From assembly GCF_008831285.2 (NCBI RefSeq), contig NC_045142.1, positions 11,916,716 through 11,980,715 on the forward strand: a stretch of DNA of 64,000 nucleotides, written 5' to 3'. Below the pieces are notes generated by a model that worked only from the letters and a program-made list of their open reading frames with translations, had not been told where the DNA came from and ran no database searches. The position numbers and the translations under genes are program-made. Of the stretch, positions 13,811 through 25,597 are shown one piece after another (the first letter of the stretch is position 1; each line of letters begins with the position of its first letter). The stretch is from Nymphaea colorata. Its lineage: Eukaryota; Streptophyta; Magnoliopsida; Nymphaeales; Nymphaeaceae.

Positions 13811-14667
13811 CAAATTGTTACATCCGTCCTTGTAGCACCTCAAAAGGGTGACGACCACAACCTCCCAAGATCACTTAGTGGCAAAATAAATGGCCCAATA
13901 TTGGCCTTACAAATTTTTCTACCCAGCTGGACACAATCCCAGCTCAAGATACCCTTGGGTAGTGGTACAAGGAATGTCTTCCCCCTCGCTAAGCTAGGTC
14001 TGAACCTACTACAACAATATGGGTTCAAGGCCGTACAAACGTAGGGTACATTGATGTCTCATTCTTTACTCATTCATGCACCATTCATACATAGCAAACC
14101 ACGCATACAATCCCTAGATCGTGCAAACCATCACCATGCACCCTAGGTAGGTCTGTAATCCGGGTTCGTGTCCTTAGCTTTTGAGCTTTGGAGGTAACCT
14201 AATCACTACACGCCCGAAGGCAAGGCTCAAAGCAAATGCACCCACCCTCGAATCTATAGGGAGAACCGGGTGTCTACTTGTCTTGAGCAAGTCCAGCAAT
14301 CGACCAAGGGCAAATGCCAAGGCTCCTTGGTAATCAGCACTCCGTCTTCAGCAAGAGAGGTGCTCCCGAGTCTGGTCGAACAATGTCCTTCTTGGTTAAA
14401 CAAGAACAGGGTAGTCACTGTTTTGAACGGACAGCAACTTAAAGAGGAGAAGGGATTGCACTTCACCGTGGCTTTCGAAACCCCTAGTGCTGTTGTGATA
14501 GGGGGAAGCAAGTGCGGACAAGGTGACCGCATACACCCTTCCTTCTCTCGGATTCAGCTCAATCATGGCTGCTTGAGCTGCTCCTCGCTCTTGGCAATAT
14601 GAAACTCCAACAATGAAGCCAAGAGTTATTGTTCAGAAATAACTAGGAAACAGTGTATTCCATAGGT

Positions 14668-14768
14668 TGTTAGAAGTCGTCACCATGTATAGATTTAACC
14701 CCTGTTGATAGACGTGTCTTAGGGGGAGGCAAGCGCCGATTAGCCCGGCGTAAGCTTGATTTCTAACA
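14668..14768. repeat. 101-bp unit with matching inverted ends
   Basis: It begins TGTTAGAAGTC and ends GATTTCTAACA, which reads TGTTAGAAATC on the other strand. The ends therefore form an 11-bp inverted repeat with one mismatch. The TG...CA termini resemble LTR ends. It could be a very short LTR-like or MITE-like unit, or part of a larger LTR. No target duplication was identified. Confidence 0.45.
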
Positions 14769-15697
14769 GGTCCAGACTCAGCTCCTGCTGTTCACGAACC
14801 AGCTTCACAGCTCGGCTGCAAGTGCACTCCAACAGTAGGAAGCAGTCACCAGCAAAACACAGAGATTATACACAAATAATAATAGGTGGAGAAGCATCAC
14901 CAGATCATAATTTAAACCCCAAGAGCAAGATGAAGATGGGGTGAGGCTAGCTTCGATTGACGCCGAAGCACGCGCGCTGTTCTGGACAGCTAAAGCTCCC
15001 TGCTTCTCTGGTGAAGGATCTGTTTTCTCAGGTGATGCGGACCTTCAAAAATTCATTAAAAATTACCCGTAGCTCGGAATGAGCTGAAATTTGGTATGTT
15101 GCTTTCTCTGATAATTATGAAGGGACGCTCCAAAAATCGCTGCAAACTGAGTCCTCTAAGGTCAACTCGTTGAGGAGGGAAGGTGCCGGACTGTCGCAGG
15201 AAGCAGCGTCTGATAGGGACAGGGCCGGCTACGGACGATCTCAGGACCTCTCCGTCTTCAAAAAATCACCCAGGCTCATCCTGACCTCCAAAAATCGTGA
15301 AATTTGGATTGAAGGGAGCTGACACACCCAGGAATGAGCCCAAATCTGATCTCCTTGGGCCACTCGTTGAGGACTTGGTGAGCTGCAGTCGAGCAGGTTT
15401 AGCTCAGGTGGCCTTCTCACAGAAACAGAGCTCCATTTGGGGATTCCGACCAATCAAGCCATTCAGACGAGAATCAAGACATTAATCATCAATATTAGAT
15501 CAAGAACAACAAGATAAAACGAATGTGGAAAGTCAGATCACCGGATTCTGTGAGTTTCCCCAATTTCAGATGAACTTGGGGACGCTGCCGCCGTTCTGGC
15601 GGATATTACAGAACCTCGCCGCCAGTAATCACCTGATTCCGGCCGACGCCCATATCTCCGTCGTCTGAGTTCAGATTTTGGTGCTCTTGGGCTTGAA

Positions 15698-15980
15698 AGT
15701 TTCGTCTAGATGTCAGGAAGACAACCACAGTGGCCAATCACCGAAACTCGTTACAGATTCCTTCAGATTTGAGGTTTATCAGGGTCTGGTCGGCTGCAGA
15801 ATAGGGGAAGAAGAACCCGATGTTCCACAACCGATTTCTCTCTCGTTTCTGAACGGAATCGACTCAATCCAAGCTTCGTAGTTTCGTCTGGATGTGACAA
15901 AGATTACCACAGTGTCCATTCATCAAAACTCGTTATAGATTTCTTCAGATTTACGAGTTATCAGGGTCTAGTCGACGATG
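15698..15980. repeat. Imperfect direct repeat pair, about 190 bp apart
   Basis: The segment starting GTTTCGTCTAGATGTCAGGA at about 15698 recurs in diverged form from about 15888. Both share ACTCGTTA(C/T)AGAT, CTTCAGATTT and TATCAGGGTCT in the same order. A related weaker pair occurs at about 15040-15170 and 15280-15380, with AAATTTGG and ACTCGTTGAGGA shared. This fits the internal repetition of a long retrotransposon LTR. Confidence 0.6.
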
Positions 15981-17699
15981 TCACAGGGACAAAATGAGGG
16001 ACTGTTCCATTGGCAAAATGACTCGATTCCCTCCTTGGTTCTCCTCGATTTCTCGCAGCAACCACACAATAGAAACGGGATTCAATGCATGCCACAGAAA
16101 TCTACTGACCCCTCGCCGATTCAGCCTCCTGGTTGTAGTGTTAGATAGTCGGTAGGAAACCGGCTGAATGCGCTACAACCAGCCGCTTAAACCGACTGAG
16201 CAACCCTTCAGAGCAACGGCAATCGCTCGATCTACCGTCGATGGATTCCACACTGGGTGGAAGCACCTCCGGCGTCAGCAGCGTTAGAGTCGCCTTCTAG
16301 AACGAACGGAAACTTCAAGAGTAAGCCATCGGAGAACAGAACTTACCTCTTGAAGACCCGCCGGATGTCGAGTGCAGCAGGGAAGACAACGCCATATTCA
16401 GCGTGGCCACATCCGCTACTCTCCTGTCTCTGATCGGTGCCCCTCAGTCGTCCCGTGGTCGGACAGCTCGCACGTCGATCAGCCTTCTACCAGGTTCCAG
16501 CCTATGGCTTCTCAGAACCAGCGATTTCAGCAAGGCAGGGAGAAATGAAACGCGGCCGTGCGTCCGGTGTTGGCCTCCGGCGCCAACTCTCTGGTTGCAC
16601 AACTATTCTACTACAAATCCAACGACTTTTCGACCTAGTGCTTCTTAGAGATGAAGAGATCAGCAGCATTGGAGAAGACGAACTTAGCTTATAAAGCTAT
16701 AGTGACCCAGGACGCCCCTAAACCGTCCAGGTACAAAAGCAAGAGTGAGACAAAAGTAAAACTCTGTACAAGTATAACGGTACAGCCGAGACGGCCTACC
16801 AAGAAGTCTCCGACTCGAGTCCTCCCTCTGCTCCAAGGTGCTGCCACGATATCCCGCCTGGGTGCCAACCCACTTCGTCTAGACTCGGTCTAGACGGCCT
16901 TCATCTCCAACCGTCTCAGTTTTCTGGACTGTCTCTGTTCTGGACGCCAGAACACCCTCTGTGTCTGTCCTTTGGCTGTCCATCCTGACTGTCTGCTCTG
17001 TCTTTGTCCTGAACGCCTGAACGACTCCTGTCCCTGTCCAGTCTGTGCGTCCACTGTTTGTCTGTCTGAACTCTGACAGTTCCTGTCCAGAACACGCTGT
17101 CCCTGTGGTGTGCCCAACGTGTCCAACAAACTGAGTTTCGCCTGCTTGGTCCAGTCTACTCTGCTCGAGTACGTCTGTCTTGGCCTGGGTGGGCAGGATA
17201 ACCTCACCTTGGCCAAGCTCTATGGCATGAAGTCCTCTGGGCGATGGGTTAGCGTCACCAGAAGTAGATGCACTGGTGGTGTGTGGGGCCTCTAACCCAT
17301 TAACCTCACTTGGCTGCATGGTGCCCTTGCTAGCACTCCCCTCGACTATGGCTGGCGCGTCCTTGCCCTTGCCGTCGTCGTCGGCAACGGTGGCCGTGGC
17401 TCCTCTTCGGATAACCTCCCTTGCACCGAAGTCCTTTGTCCTGCAAAATATGTTAGCCTCACAGTAAAAAGAAGCAGGGTTGTCGGCGGCAGGTTCTTTC
17501 CCCGCACAGCGTGGGTGCTTAGCGCCCTCGTCTCTTGACAGTCCCTCGGCGATGCGCTGCTCAGCGCCGTCTTTAGCCGCTCTCGGCCACCTTCGGCGAG
17601 CACGGTCGGCGCTTGCCCTGCCCGGTGGCTGGCTGCTCCCGCCAGCTGGTCTGGTCTCGGTAGTGCTGTCGGCCGCTCTCGGCCAGCTCGTAGGTAGTC

Positions 17700-17973
17700 C
17701 TGTAACAGATCCACCCTCCTTGGATTGAGCTTGTCCCCAAGCTCTAGTAGGGAAGCGATGGTGAACCTGATCTCATAGCTCCCACGACGTCCCACTGTCC
17801 GGCCCCTCCCACTCGACTAGCACCTCATGCCTCTGCTGTCCATCCCTCTGCACATGTCTGTGGCGCAAGATGCGATGTGGCGTTGGTAGTTGTGGTGGTA
17901 AGGGCTCGGCCCTCTCTGTTGGCTGCTCGTGGTGAGGCTTCAGCCGGGAGACATGGAACACGGGATGAACCAT
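17700..17973 (-). pseudogene. Chromovirus C-terminal chromodomain
   Basis: The frame begins MVHPVFHVSRLKPH, the usual integrase-to-chromodomain junction. It continues with QRHEVLVEWEGPDSGTSWEL. The tail of the domain (LLELGDKLNP, about 17740-17710) is in another frame. Chromodomains of this type direct gypsy integration toward particular chromatin. The W-E-G and T-S-W-E residues identify the element as a chromovirus. Confidence 0.8.
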
Positions 17974-18015
17974 GGCCGTCTGAGGTAGAGCCAGTCTGTA
18001 AGCCGTGCCTACCCT

Positions 18016-18978
18016 CTATAGGACTGGAAAAGGCCCGTAATACCTAGGCAGGAGCTTCGAGTATAGTTGGCCCAAGAGAGACCGTTGCTTCAGTGGAAGC
18101 CTCTTGAGCCACACATGATCCCCAACTGAGAACTCTCTGTCTTTTCTGCCCTTGTTATAGTTTTGCCGCATGCGATGTTGTGCCTTAACAATATTCTTTT
18201 TTAGGGAATCCAGAATTTCATCGCGAGTACGGAGACTACAATCAACCTCGTCTTCGATGGATGTGCCTGCCTCATATCGAACAATGGTGGGAGGAGGGTA
18301 CACATAAACGGCCTCATAGGGAGTCATGTCAATGGATGAGTGATGGCTGGTGTTGTAGGACCACTCAGCCCAAGAAAGGTATCGAACCCATGTATTCGGC
18401 CTATCCCCAGCATAGCATCGAAGGTAAGTCTCTAGCATACGGTTGACGATCTCGCTCTGACCGTCCGTCTGAGGGTGATGTGCAGTACTAGCTAGGAGTG
18501 TCGTCTCAGCCATCTTCAAGTACTCCTTCCAAAATAAGCTCATGAAGATGGAGTCTCTGTCACACACAATCGTCTGAGGCATACCATGGAGCTTCCCTAC
18601 ATAGTTGTGGTATACCTCAGCCACCATAGGCCCGTTATAATGCTTTAGAAGTGGGGCAAAGTGGCTATATTTAGTTAATCGGTCCACCACCACAAGGATA
18701 GCTTCTTTGTTTTCAGATTTGGGTAGAGCGTCTATAAAATCCATGGAGACGTCTACCCAAGGCCTAGTTGGAATAAGCAAAGGGTGTAGCAGGCCAGGAG
18801 GCTTAATGGTCTCATACTTCTCTCTTTGGCATATGTGACACTGCCTTACCATCTGCCTGACATCTGATTTGAATCCTTCCCACCAAAACTGCCCCTTGAT
18901 GCGACTAGCGGTCTTGGCCGCCCTTTCATGCCCGGCGGAGGGTGTAGAGTGGAAGTGTTCAAATAACTCATGTATCAA
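18016..18978 (-). pseudogene. Chromovirus integrase
   Basis: A 320-residue open frame with the H-H-C-C zinc-binding part ending CHICQREK. It has the three catalytic acids of the DDE core: Asp in SMDFIDALPKS, Asp in TIVCDRDSIF and Glu in DGQSEIVNRML. It has the usual C-terminal GDHVWLKRLPL block. A stop just after GPFPVL cuts it from the chromodomain. This is the best preserved part of the element. Its family role is insertion of the cDNA into chromosomal DNA. Confidence 0.9.
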
Positions 18979-18984
18979 AGTGGA

Positions 18985-19874
18985 TCATTTCGGTATTACG
19001 ACCTTGCCCTTGCGACACAATAGGCCTCCTTTTAGGCTGTATAAAGGTATGGAGCCCGGGTGTTGTTGGAGAGATACCGTCAACAGCCAAAGGCTCTCAT
19101 CTTTCCATTGGGCTGTCTGAATCTTGTCCCAAAGGTCGGTTTCCAAAACCGATAATGTCATAAGCTGCTCACTAAGGCGTGAGAGGGAGTTCGCAGCCGT
19201 GTTATCATCCCCACGTTTGTATTCAATCTCAAAATCATAGCCAAGGAGCTTGGCTAACCACCGTTGTTGCGTTGGAGTGGAAACCCTTTGTTTCATCATG
19301 TAACATAGGCTATTGTGGTCGGTCCTCACCTTAAACCTCCGACCAATCAAGTAGGGATGCCACTTTTTCACGGCCATCACGATGGCTAGAAGCTCCTTTT
19401 CGTATGTGGAAAGTGGCTTTGCTCTTTGCATAAGAGCCTTGGAGATAAAGGCTATCGGGTGGCCAGACTGACTAGGGACGGCTCCCACACCCGTGTCACT
19501 TGCGTCGGTCTCCACCAAGAATTCCTTCGTGAAATCGGGAAGCGTTAGCACCGGGGCTGCTAGCATAGCTGCCTTCAACTGATCGAAGGCCTTCCGGGAC
19601 TGGTCGGTCCAAGCAAACAAACCCTTCTTCAACATTTTTGTCAAGGGTGAAGCTATCGTCCCATACCCTTGTATAAACCTCCGGTAATACCCCGTGAGCC
19701 CAAAAATCCTCTCAGCCCTCTAGGATCTTTAGGGATTGGCCATTTGGTCATAGCATGAAGCTTTTCGGGGTCTGCCCTTACCTCATCTTTGGACACAATA
19801 TGTCCAAGGTAGCCGATAGAGTCTTGCCCAAAGTTGCACTTCGACCGCTTGGCATAGAGAGTGTTATCCCTCAA
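18985..19874 (-). pseudogene. Chromovirus RT thumb/connection and RNase H
   Basis: The segment 19874-19653 carries CNFGQDSIGYLGHIVS. The segment 19644-18985 carries FLVETDASDTGVGAV, which holds the first RNase H acidic residue. It then has YEKELLAIVMAVKKWHPYL, FKVRTDHNSL and the late NTAANSLSR block. A small indel near 19690 separates the two ORFs. Confidence 0.85.
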
Positions 19875-20348
19875 GATTTGTAGGACTTGTCTGAGGTGCT
19901 TGGCGTGCTACTCTATATTCTTACTGTACACAAGGATGTCGTCAAAAAATACCAAGACGAAATCACGAAGATGGCGCCTAAACAAATCATTCATACATCA
20001 TTGGAATGTAGCAGGTGCGTTGGTGAGTCCAAACGGCATCACAAGAAATTCATAGTGACCGCCGTGTGTACGAAATATCGTTTTGTATACATCCCTTTCC
20101 TCCATTCTTATTTGGTGATACCCAACACGTAGGTCTAGCTTTGAGAAGATGGAGGACCCGGCAAGTTCATCCAATAATTCATCTATCACCGGGATTGGAT
20201 GACGATCCTTAATGGTAGCATCATTGAGTGCCCTATAGTCAATGCAAAAACGCCACGATCCATCCTTCTTCTTCACAAGGAGGACCGTGGAGGAGAAAGG
20301 GCTGGCACTCGGCCTCATGATCCCTCCTTCTATCATTTCCTTCACCAA
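19875..20348 (-). pseudogene. Chromovirus reverse transcriptase
   Basis: Contains the conserved block [20 protein letters not shown], then [16 protein letters not shown] and [15 protein letters not shown] stop follows Gln near 19997. The catalytic box is present downstream as VFFDDILVYSKN at about 19950-19915, the FFDD form of the YxDD motif. A second stop falls shortly after it. Family function is RNA- and DNA-templated DNA synthesis. The two stops prevent a continuous product. Confidence 0.85.
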
Positions 20349-20398
20349 ACATTCGATTTCTGACTTTTGAGTAAACCCATACCGATAGGGCCTAACAT

Positions 20399-20905
20399 TT
20401 ATGGGCTCCGTTCCATGTGATAAGTTGATTTGGTGATCATAGGATCGCTTGGGGGGGGCAAACCGGTTGGCTCTTCAAATGGGTCGGTGAAGTCATCCAA
20501 CACATGTTGAATTTCAGGTGGGACTACCTCTTTCGGTTCTTTCTTGGCTGGCACATCCGTGGCCATAGCCACCAACCAATAAGCGGGCTGTTGAGCTACT
20601 AACGCCTTGAGGGCTGCCCGTGGTTTAACACTAGAACCCATGGTTGTCAATGTGATCCTCTCGTCACCACCCTCCTTAGGAAAGCTCATCCAAAGGTTGG
20701 CAAAATTCCAATGAATTATGCCCAACGTTTCCAACCATTGAACGCCTAAGACAATATCAATTCCACCGAGAGGTAAGACAAACACGTCCACCTTGAATGA
20801 CACTTTATGCATCACGATTTCTAAGTCCTTGCATTGCCCCGTGCAAGAGAGTTTGAGCCGTCTCCCACCATAACCGCGAAGGGAGATTGTGGTTCCACGT
20901 TGCAT
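20399..20905 (-). pseudogene. Chromovirus protease C-terminal part and linker to RT
   Basis: This carries the second half of the retropepsin fold (VFVLPLGGIDIVLGVQWLETLG), which follows the DSG motif in the preceding frame. The last residues before the stop come from a shifted frame. A run of eight G on the plus strand at 20452-20459 moves the reading frame. The correct continuation toward RT ([16 protein letters not shown]) is found in another frame. The homopolymer could be a true mutation or a sequencing or assembly error. Confidence 0.8.
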
Positions 20906-22098
20906 CCCAACTCTTGAGCGGCTTCTAGGCTCATGAAGTTGTGTGTGGCTCCCGAATCAAGAAGGACTACCACCTTTATCTTGTTAACGTACCCTCGGAC
21001 CCTCATGGCTTTGGTTTTTGTAGGGTCGGTCAAGGAGTAGCAAGATTTTTCCTTTCCTATGGCTGCCTCCACTAAGACTTCGGCTGGTACTTCCTCACCC
21101 TCACTAGAGGCTTCCATGACCGGTGGCTCTTCTCCCTCTTCCAATACAACATACAACCTCACTACCTTGCACACATGTCCCTTTTGGTATTTCTCATCGC
21201 AATTGTAACATAACCCTTGTTGAAATCGCCGATCTCTTTCCTCCTTGGTTATGTAAGTGATCTTTCGTGGATGAAATTTGGGTGGGGGTGTGTCCTTCTT
21301 CTTGAAGTTCCCTTTTGTGTTAATGGGGGGTTTGGCTCGATGTGAGTCATACCCCTTCATCTCTTTCCTTATGGCACGCTTCAATTCCATCTTCTCTTCC
21401 TTATCTCTAGCCACTTTCATGCATACTCGAAGATCACGTGATTCTTGTGTTTGGACTGCCAAACGAATTTCTGGTTGTAGGCCCGCAATAAATGCCCCCA
21501 CGAGGGCATCTTCGTTCCAATCCTCAACTAAACATGATAACCTTTCAAACTGGTTTTGATACTCGATCACGGGTCCCGTTTGCCTTAGGCTATTTAGCTG
21601 AACATTGAAATCCCTTTGGCTGGCCCTCTCGAACCTTTCTATTGAACCTGCCCGGAATTGGTCCCAATCTTGATTCGGTGTCTTCCTCATAGTATATTGG
21701 TACCAATGAAGAGCATTGTCTTCGAAGTACATCATGGCTCGATCGATCTTATGTTCATGGGCAATCCTTTGGCATTGGAAGTATTTCTCTATTTTGCACA
21801 CCCAATCTCTAACCTTAGTCCCATTAAATGTTGGACACTCCATCCGTGGATGAGGCAAGGGTGCCTCTTCTCGTGGCCTCTCTTGGCGTCCCCTTCGATT
21901 CCTCCCTCTCCGTGCAAATTGCCCTGTACGAATAGGGTATCCATCTTCATCGTAGAAGTCCTCATAGGCTTCTTCAAACTCATCCATTCCTGTTTGGGAG
22001 TTTAGGCGTCCTCTTTGTTGCGCGGGTGGGGGCCTAACTACCTCTTGCCTATACTCTTGATGGTCTTCTTCGACTGGCCTAGGGGGAAAGATAGGCAA
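20821..22098 (-). pseudogene. Chromovirus gag with zinc knuckle and start of protease
   Basis: An open frame of 425 residues. The acidic and arginine-rich N-terminal part is followed by a retrotransposon gag core with W-V-C-K-I-E-K-Y-F and F-N-G-T-K-V-R-D-W features (about residues 90-250). A cysteine-histidine knuckle CYNCDEKYQKGHVC lies near residues 297-310. The protease active site LLDSGATHNF falls near residues 380-388. The frame is then lost and continues in the frame of 20905-20399, so the gag-protease polyprotein is broken by an indel near 20850-20900. The family role is capsid formation and RNA packaging. Confidence 0.85.
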
Positions 22099-23730
22099 AT
22101 TTTGGTTTGAAATCCATCCTCAAGTTTTAATTTTTTAAGCCCTAACAAAGTCACTCTCATCTTTTGCTCATTAGTTCCAAATCATCACTTTTGGTGATAG
22201 TAGTTGATGGTAAAAGTTACTCAACTACAAAAAGTACCAAAGGGCCCTTCTGTATTGCCTAAAACCACTAAAAGACCCTTACCTAAACACAACTGAAAAG
22301 AAAGTTTGTTTTCCTCATTCCCCTGTTCACGATTTCAACCACATCTCTCTCTCTCTCTCTCAACCCCCAACCCCCCCCCCCCCCCCCCAACCGTACTTCC
22401 CTTTGCTTTCTTTTCATCCATATTTCCTTATGAATAGATGTCTTCGTAATTTCTGAACTGTATATTGGTTTTTTGCCAAAAAAATTTTACTAAACATTAT
22501 ATCCAGGGATGCATAATGTCTTCTTATTCGCATATTTGAATTACAAGTACAAGTGATGCTCATGAAAAACAAATCGTGCTGATATAAAACAAGAATTAAA
22601 GTTTACTATGGGCCAAGATCTTTAGATTCTTTTGCACATACAATTCAAAACAAATTTTTTAAATTGTATTTGTTGTTTATGCATTTAATGGCAGCAAATA
22701 AACACCAACTATGAATTTATTAGTGAATTCTTTTTCCATCCTCTAATAACTTCTGGTTTAACGTTGTTAAGGGAGATGCCAATCTATAATGCCTCATAAC
22801 CAACTGCTACGAGTATCATAAAGTTCTTACTTCTTTTTTGTTGATTTGCACATTCAATATGTACTATGTGTGGCAAAATGACTGTGAATAGGCACAGACT
22901 GCAATTAAAACTTTTCTTTTCATCTCCTTCGTTCTTTCAAAACGTGGACTACGAAGATGGGAATGGCAGTATGAGTGGCGAATGGAGATGGGCCTCAATA
23001 TTCATTGATCTCAAGACGCCATGTACAGTGACAGCCTTGTAACTCTTGAACAGAAACTCCATTTTAGAGTCTATGAAGATGTAATTTACCAGATGCAAGA
23101 ATTGGCCCCACGTGAGTTAGAGCACTGCCATTCTTAGGTAAAAGTTGAAGTGGTTTTCAATTACAAAGTTTTATGCTAGTGAGGATTAACCGTCAGCGCG
23201 CCTACATCTCATCTCAAGAGAAGGTTTTCTGTTATAAAGAACTCTTGATTGTAAAAGAAAATGGAATTAAGGAAGAGGAATAACCAAAGCACACCAGAGA
23301 GATAGAGGCCCAACGGCAAAGGGAACTGTCACTCTCTTCTTGCCATCTAGCTGGGTATTGTCGCTATTGAAATAAAAAAACCACTCTCTGTCTGCCTCTG
23401 GCCATTTGTGAGTATTGGTAAGGGTCTCATTGTTAGCCTTTAAAACTTGAGGATTGATTTGTTATAGATGCAAAACATGAGTGCCCATTTGTAATTTTTT
23501 CAAAAAATTAAAAAGTAACAAGGAATCACCTTAAGATTACAGCAAGGAATTATATAAGACATATGATCCATCGTCCAGCAGGAACTTTTACGACGCTCAA
23601 GCCTAAAGATTGATAAACCAAGTGAAGGATGCAATTTAGTGTAGGGTAGTGACCCCTGGAGCGCCAATTGTTCTGCTTTTGCCAACCCTCACCAAGCAAA
23701 CAGTTGCTAAATCTTCTAAATGGAGAGCCA
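22099..23730. other. Spacer with simple sequence, no gene seen
   Basis: Contains a CT run at about 22345-22365, followed by a poly-C tract at about 22370-22389, at or near the truncated end of the chromovirus. No recognisable coding region follows. Confidence 0.5.
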
Positions 23731-23976
23731 TCTAGGATGCTTGTTTAAGTCGAGCTTGTGAAATAGCAGATGGCTAACAGTGAAACATAATTGGCGCTAA
23801 AAAAGGACATTACACTAAACTAATTTGAAAAGATATTCAAAGAAAGTACAGAATCTAGGATGCTTGTTTAAGTAGAGCTTGTGAAATAGCAGATGGCTAA
23901 CAGTAAAACGTCGTTGGCGCTAGAAATGGACATTAACTAATTTGAAAAGATATTCCAAGAAAGTGCAGAACCAGAA
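23731..23976. repeat. 123-bp tandem duplication
   Basis: The copy at 23731-23853 is repeated at 23854-23976, both starting TCTAGGATGCTTGTTTAAGT. The copies differ at several positions and by small indels, so the duplication is not recent. Confidence 0.85.
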
Positions 23977-24453
23977 AAGGTTAGACCTGGACCCTTCTGT
24001 CTGAAAAAAATAGCGCTTAGGCGAACTGAATTCCATGTTGCGATGATCGAGCATCTTCAAGTGGCCATTCATAAGGACCTAGGGAAAAAAGAGGCTCTTG
24101 GCAGGGGACAATTATGCTTTGGGGCCCATGTTAGAGGTAGCAGTGGCAGATTAGCTATCCCTATGGAGAAAGGGCTTGTCTGGATGATCGGTTAAAGGCA
24201 TCATTGAAATCTCTCTACAAGTCTGTGAGGCACTAACTCTACTGCTCAAAGAGCCTCACCGTCATGGGAAGAGAGATCGTATGAAAATAATTCATTTTCA
24301 CGCTAGAGATCGTAAATCAGCCAATGCCATTTCTAAAGCAAGGCCTCATCAAGCAAGGCCGATAACCTCTCTGTAAATCCCAATGAACCGGAGTCTTACC
24401 AGATGCTGCTAACCCCGAAGAAAATCTTACAGGATTTCACTATTTCCACTCGT

Positions 24454-25429
24454 TCAAGGACTACAATCACACATCATGAGAAAGGAATGTCGAAAGAACA
24501 TGCCCAATGAGAACATATACACCAGCACTTCCGGAGGGATTTGCAAAAAATTTTGAATTCTATCGGCAATATTTTGCTCCCAGGCCAACCATAAGCTTGT
24601 ATCAGAACTTTTGAGTGCAACTGGAAGGCCCCAGTGATCCATCAGGAAAGTGGAAGAGACGCAGCCAAATACATCTTCATTCAGAACCATTATAGGGTTG
24701 AAAAAGTCTGTTTACTCTGAATTACATTAGAACCTGAAACAACTCGGATAAGAGTCGGAATACAAGAAATATGAGGCAATGTAGCATTGACAACAACTAA
24801 AATAATGTGCTCATTTAGCATATATAGAGAAACCAGGCTATTTTCCAGGTTCAGATAGAAGAAAACCTGCATCAGTAAGTCTCTGGAAGAGGACAGCAAA
24901 GGATTTGCCCACGATATTGAAAACTGGGCAACAAGGAACATCCAAATCTAAGTCAGCAATGAAGTCTAGAAAAGAGAACGTCAATGACATATTACTGTTT
25001 TCCTGTTGAGAAAAAGACACAGAAAAGGGCCCCAAAAAATGTTCACAAAGATGCACGTCTTGAAATTTGAAGTTTCTAGTTTCAGAACAGTTAGCTCCAG
25101 AGCTCTCCTTAACCAGAACAGTGGTATCATCAAGGAAAAGTTGGAAAACCATGAATCAATAAGATCAGTTTGAACAGTAATCATTTCCTCAAAGTTGAAA
25201 CTTCAGATAGCATTAGCATAGTACCAGACACAAGAAGACGTGCCCTTAACCTTTTCTCCATGTAAGCGGCATAGTGTGCCCTTATGGCCTTACCTTCATG
25301 GATATTGGGGCTCAATACAAAACATAGTTCCATAAGCATCAGCATCCAAATACTCAGGAAAGAGAACAAATTTTGCCAAAATTTGGAAAACCACGTTATT
25401 GTGCACACATCTTGTTTGATCCTAAGCAA
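24454..25429 (-). other. Unassigned minus-strand ORFs downstream of SNX2
   Basis: Three adjacent minus-strand frames (25429-25181, 25152-24838, 24690-24454) lie directly after the SNX2 stop. Parts have protein-like composition, for example LDFIADLDLDVPCCPVF and AAYMEKRLRARLLVSG, but I recognise no family. Continuous coding would need frame changes near 25190 and 24830. A TTTCAG acceptor-like site occurs at about 24731. They may be remnants of another gene or simply SNX2 3' UTR and flank. Confidence 0.25.
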
Positions 25430-25516
25430 ATTTACATGGTGACATTATTAAGGTCACTTGCTATCCGTACTAATGTACAATGCGTAAGACCCAAATATTC
25501 ATTTGGAGAACAAAGC

Positions 25517-25597
25517 TCAACTGCTATCTTTTTCATATTCCCTTGTTTCTTCTGCAACTTGTGCCCATACACTAGCTACCTTCTCTGCATACCCAGC
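25517..25597 (-). CDS. SNX2: SNX2 exon 5 (residues 533-558 and stop)
   Basis: 81 bp including the stop. The acceptor is GCTTAACAG. It encodes AGYAEKVASVWAQVAEETRE, then YEKDSS and TGA, the typical SNX2 C-terminus. It lies 6.5 kb from exon 4, beyond a decayed gypsy insertion. Confidence 0.92.
   Translation of the reverse strand, partial: AGYAEKVASVWAQVAEETREYEKDSS

Larger units (their letters stand above)
13817..17340 (-). other. GC-rich non-coding block, probable 3' UTR/LTR of the adjacent chromovirus
   Basis: Base composition rises sharply compared with the flanks. The block directly follows the chromodomain end of the minus-strand gypsy element. It contains long ORFs on both strands (14254-14602, 16403-17319) that are low-complexity and match no family I know. 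The minus strand near 16700 has a CTTTATAAGC box, as might occur in an LTR promoter. Internal imperfect repeats are listed separately. No second LTR, polypurine tract or primer-binding site was found, so the assignment rests on position and composition. Confidence 0.35.
17346..22098 (-). mobile_element. Ty3/gypsy chromovirus gag-pol, disabled
   Basis: A nearly complete gag-protease-RT-RNase H-integrase-chromodomain series lies on the minus strand, in the order expected of plant Ty3/gypsy chromoviruses. Reading-frame changes occur near 20850, at a poly-C (minus) tract at 20452-20459 and near 19690. In-frame stops lie near 19997, 19910 and 18016. These defects are few compared with the intron 4 element, so this is the younger insertion. 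The 5' side ends abruptly near 22100, with no LTR or methionine-tRNA primer-binding site visible. A simple-sequence tract follows at 22345-22390. The 3' LTR may lie in the GC-rich block below 17340. Confidence 0.9.

Noticed and set aside
14140-14190. tRNA-like GGTTCGTGTCC phrase
   Set aside because: No cloverleaf could be formed around it. The acceptor and anticodon stems are missing.
15000-16900. Host gene exons in the GC-rich block
   Set aside because: The ORFs overlap on both strands, are low in complexity and match no family. Internal repeats point to transposon non-coding sequence.
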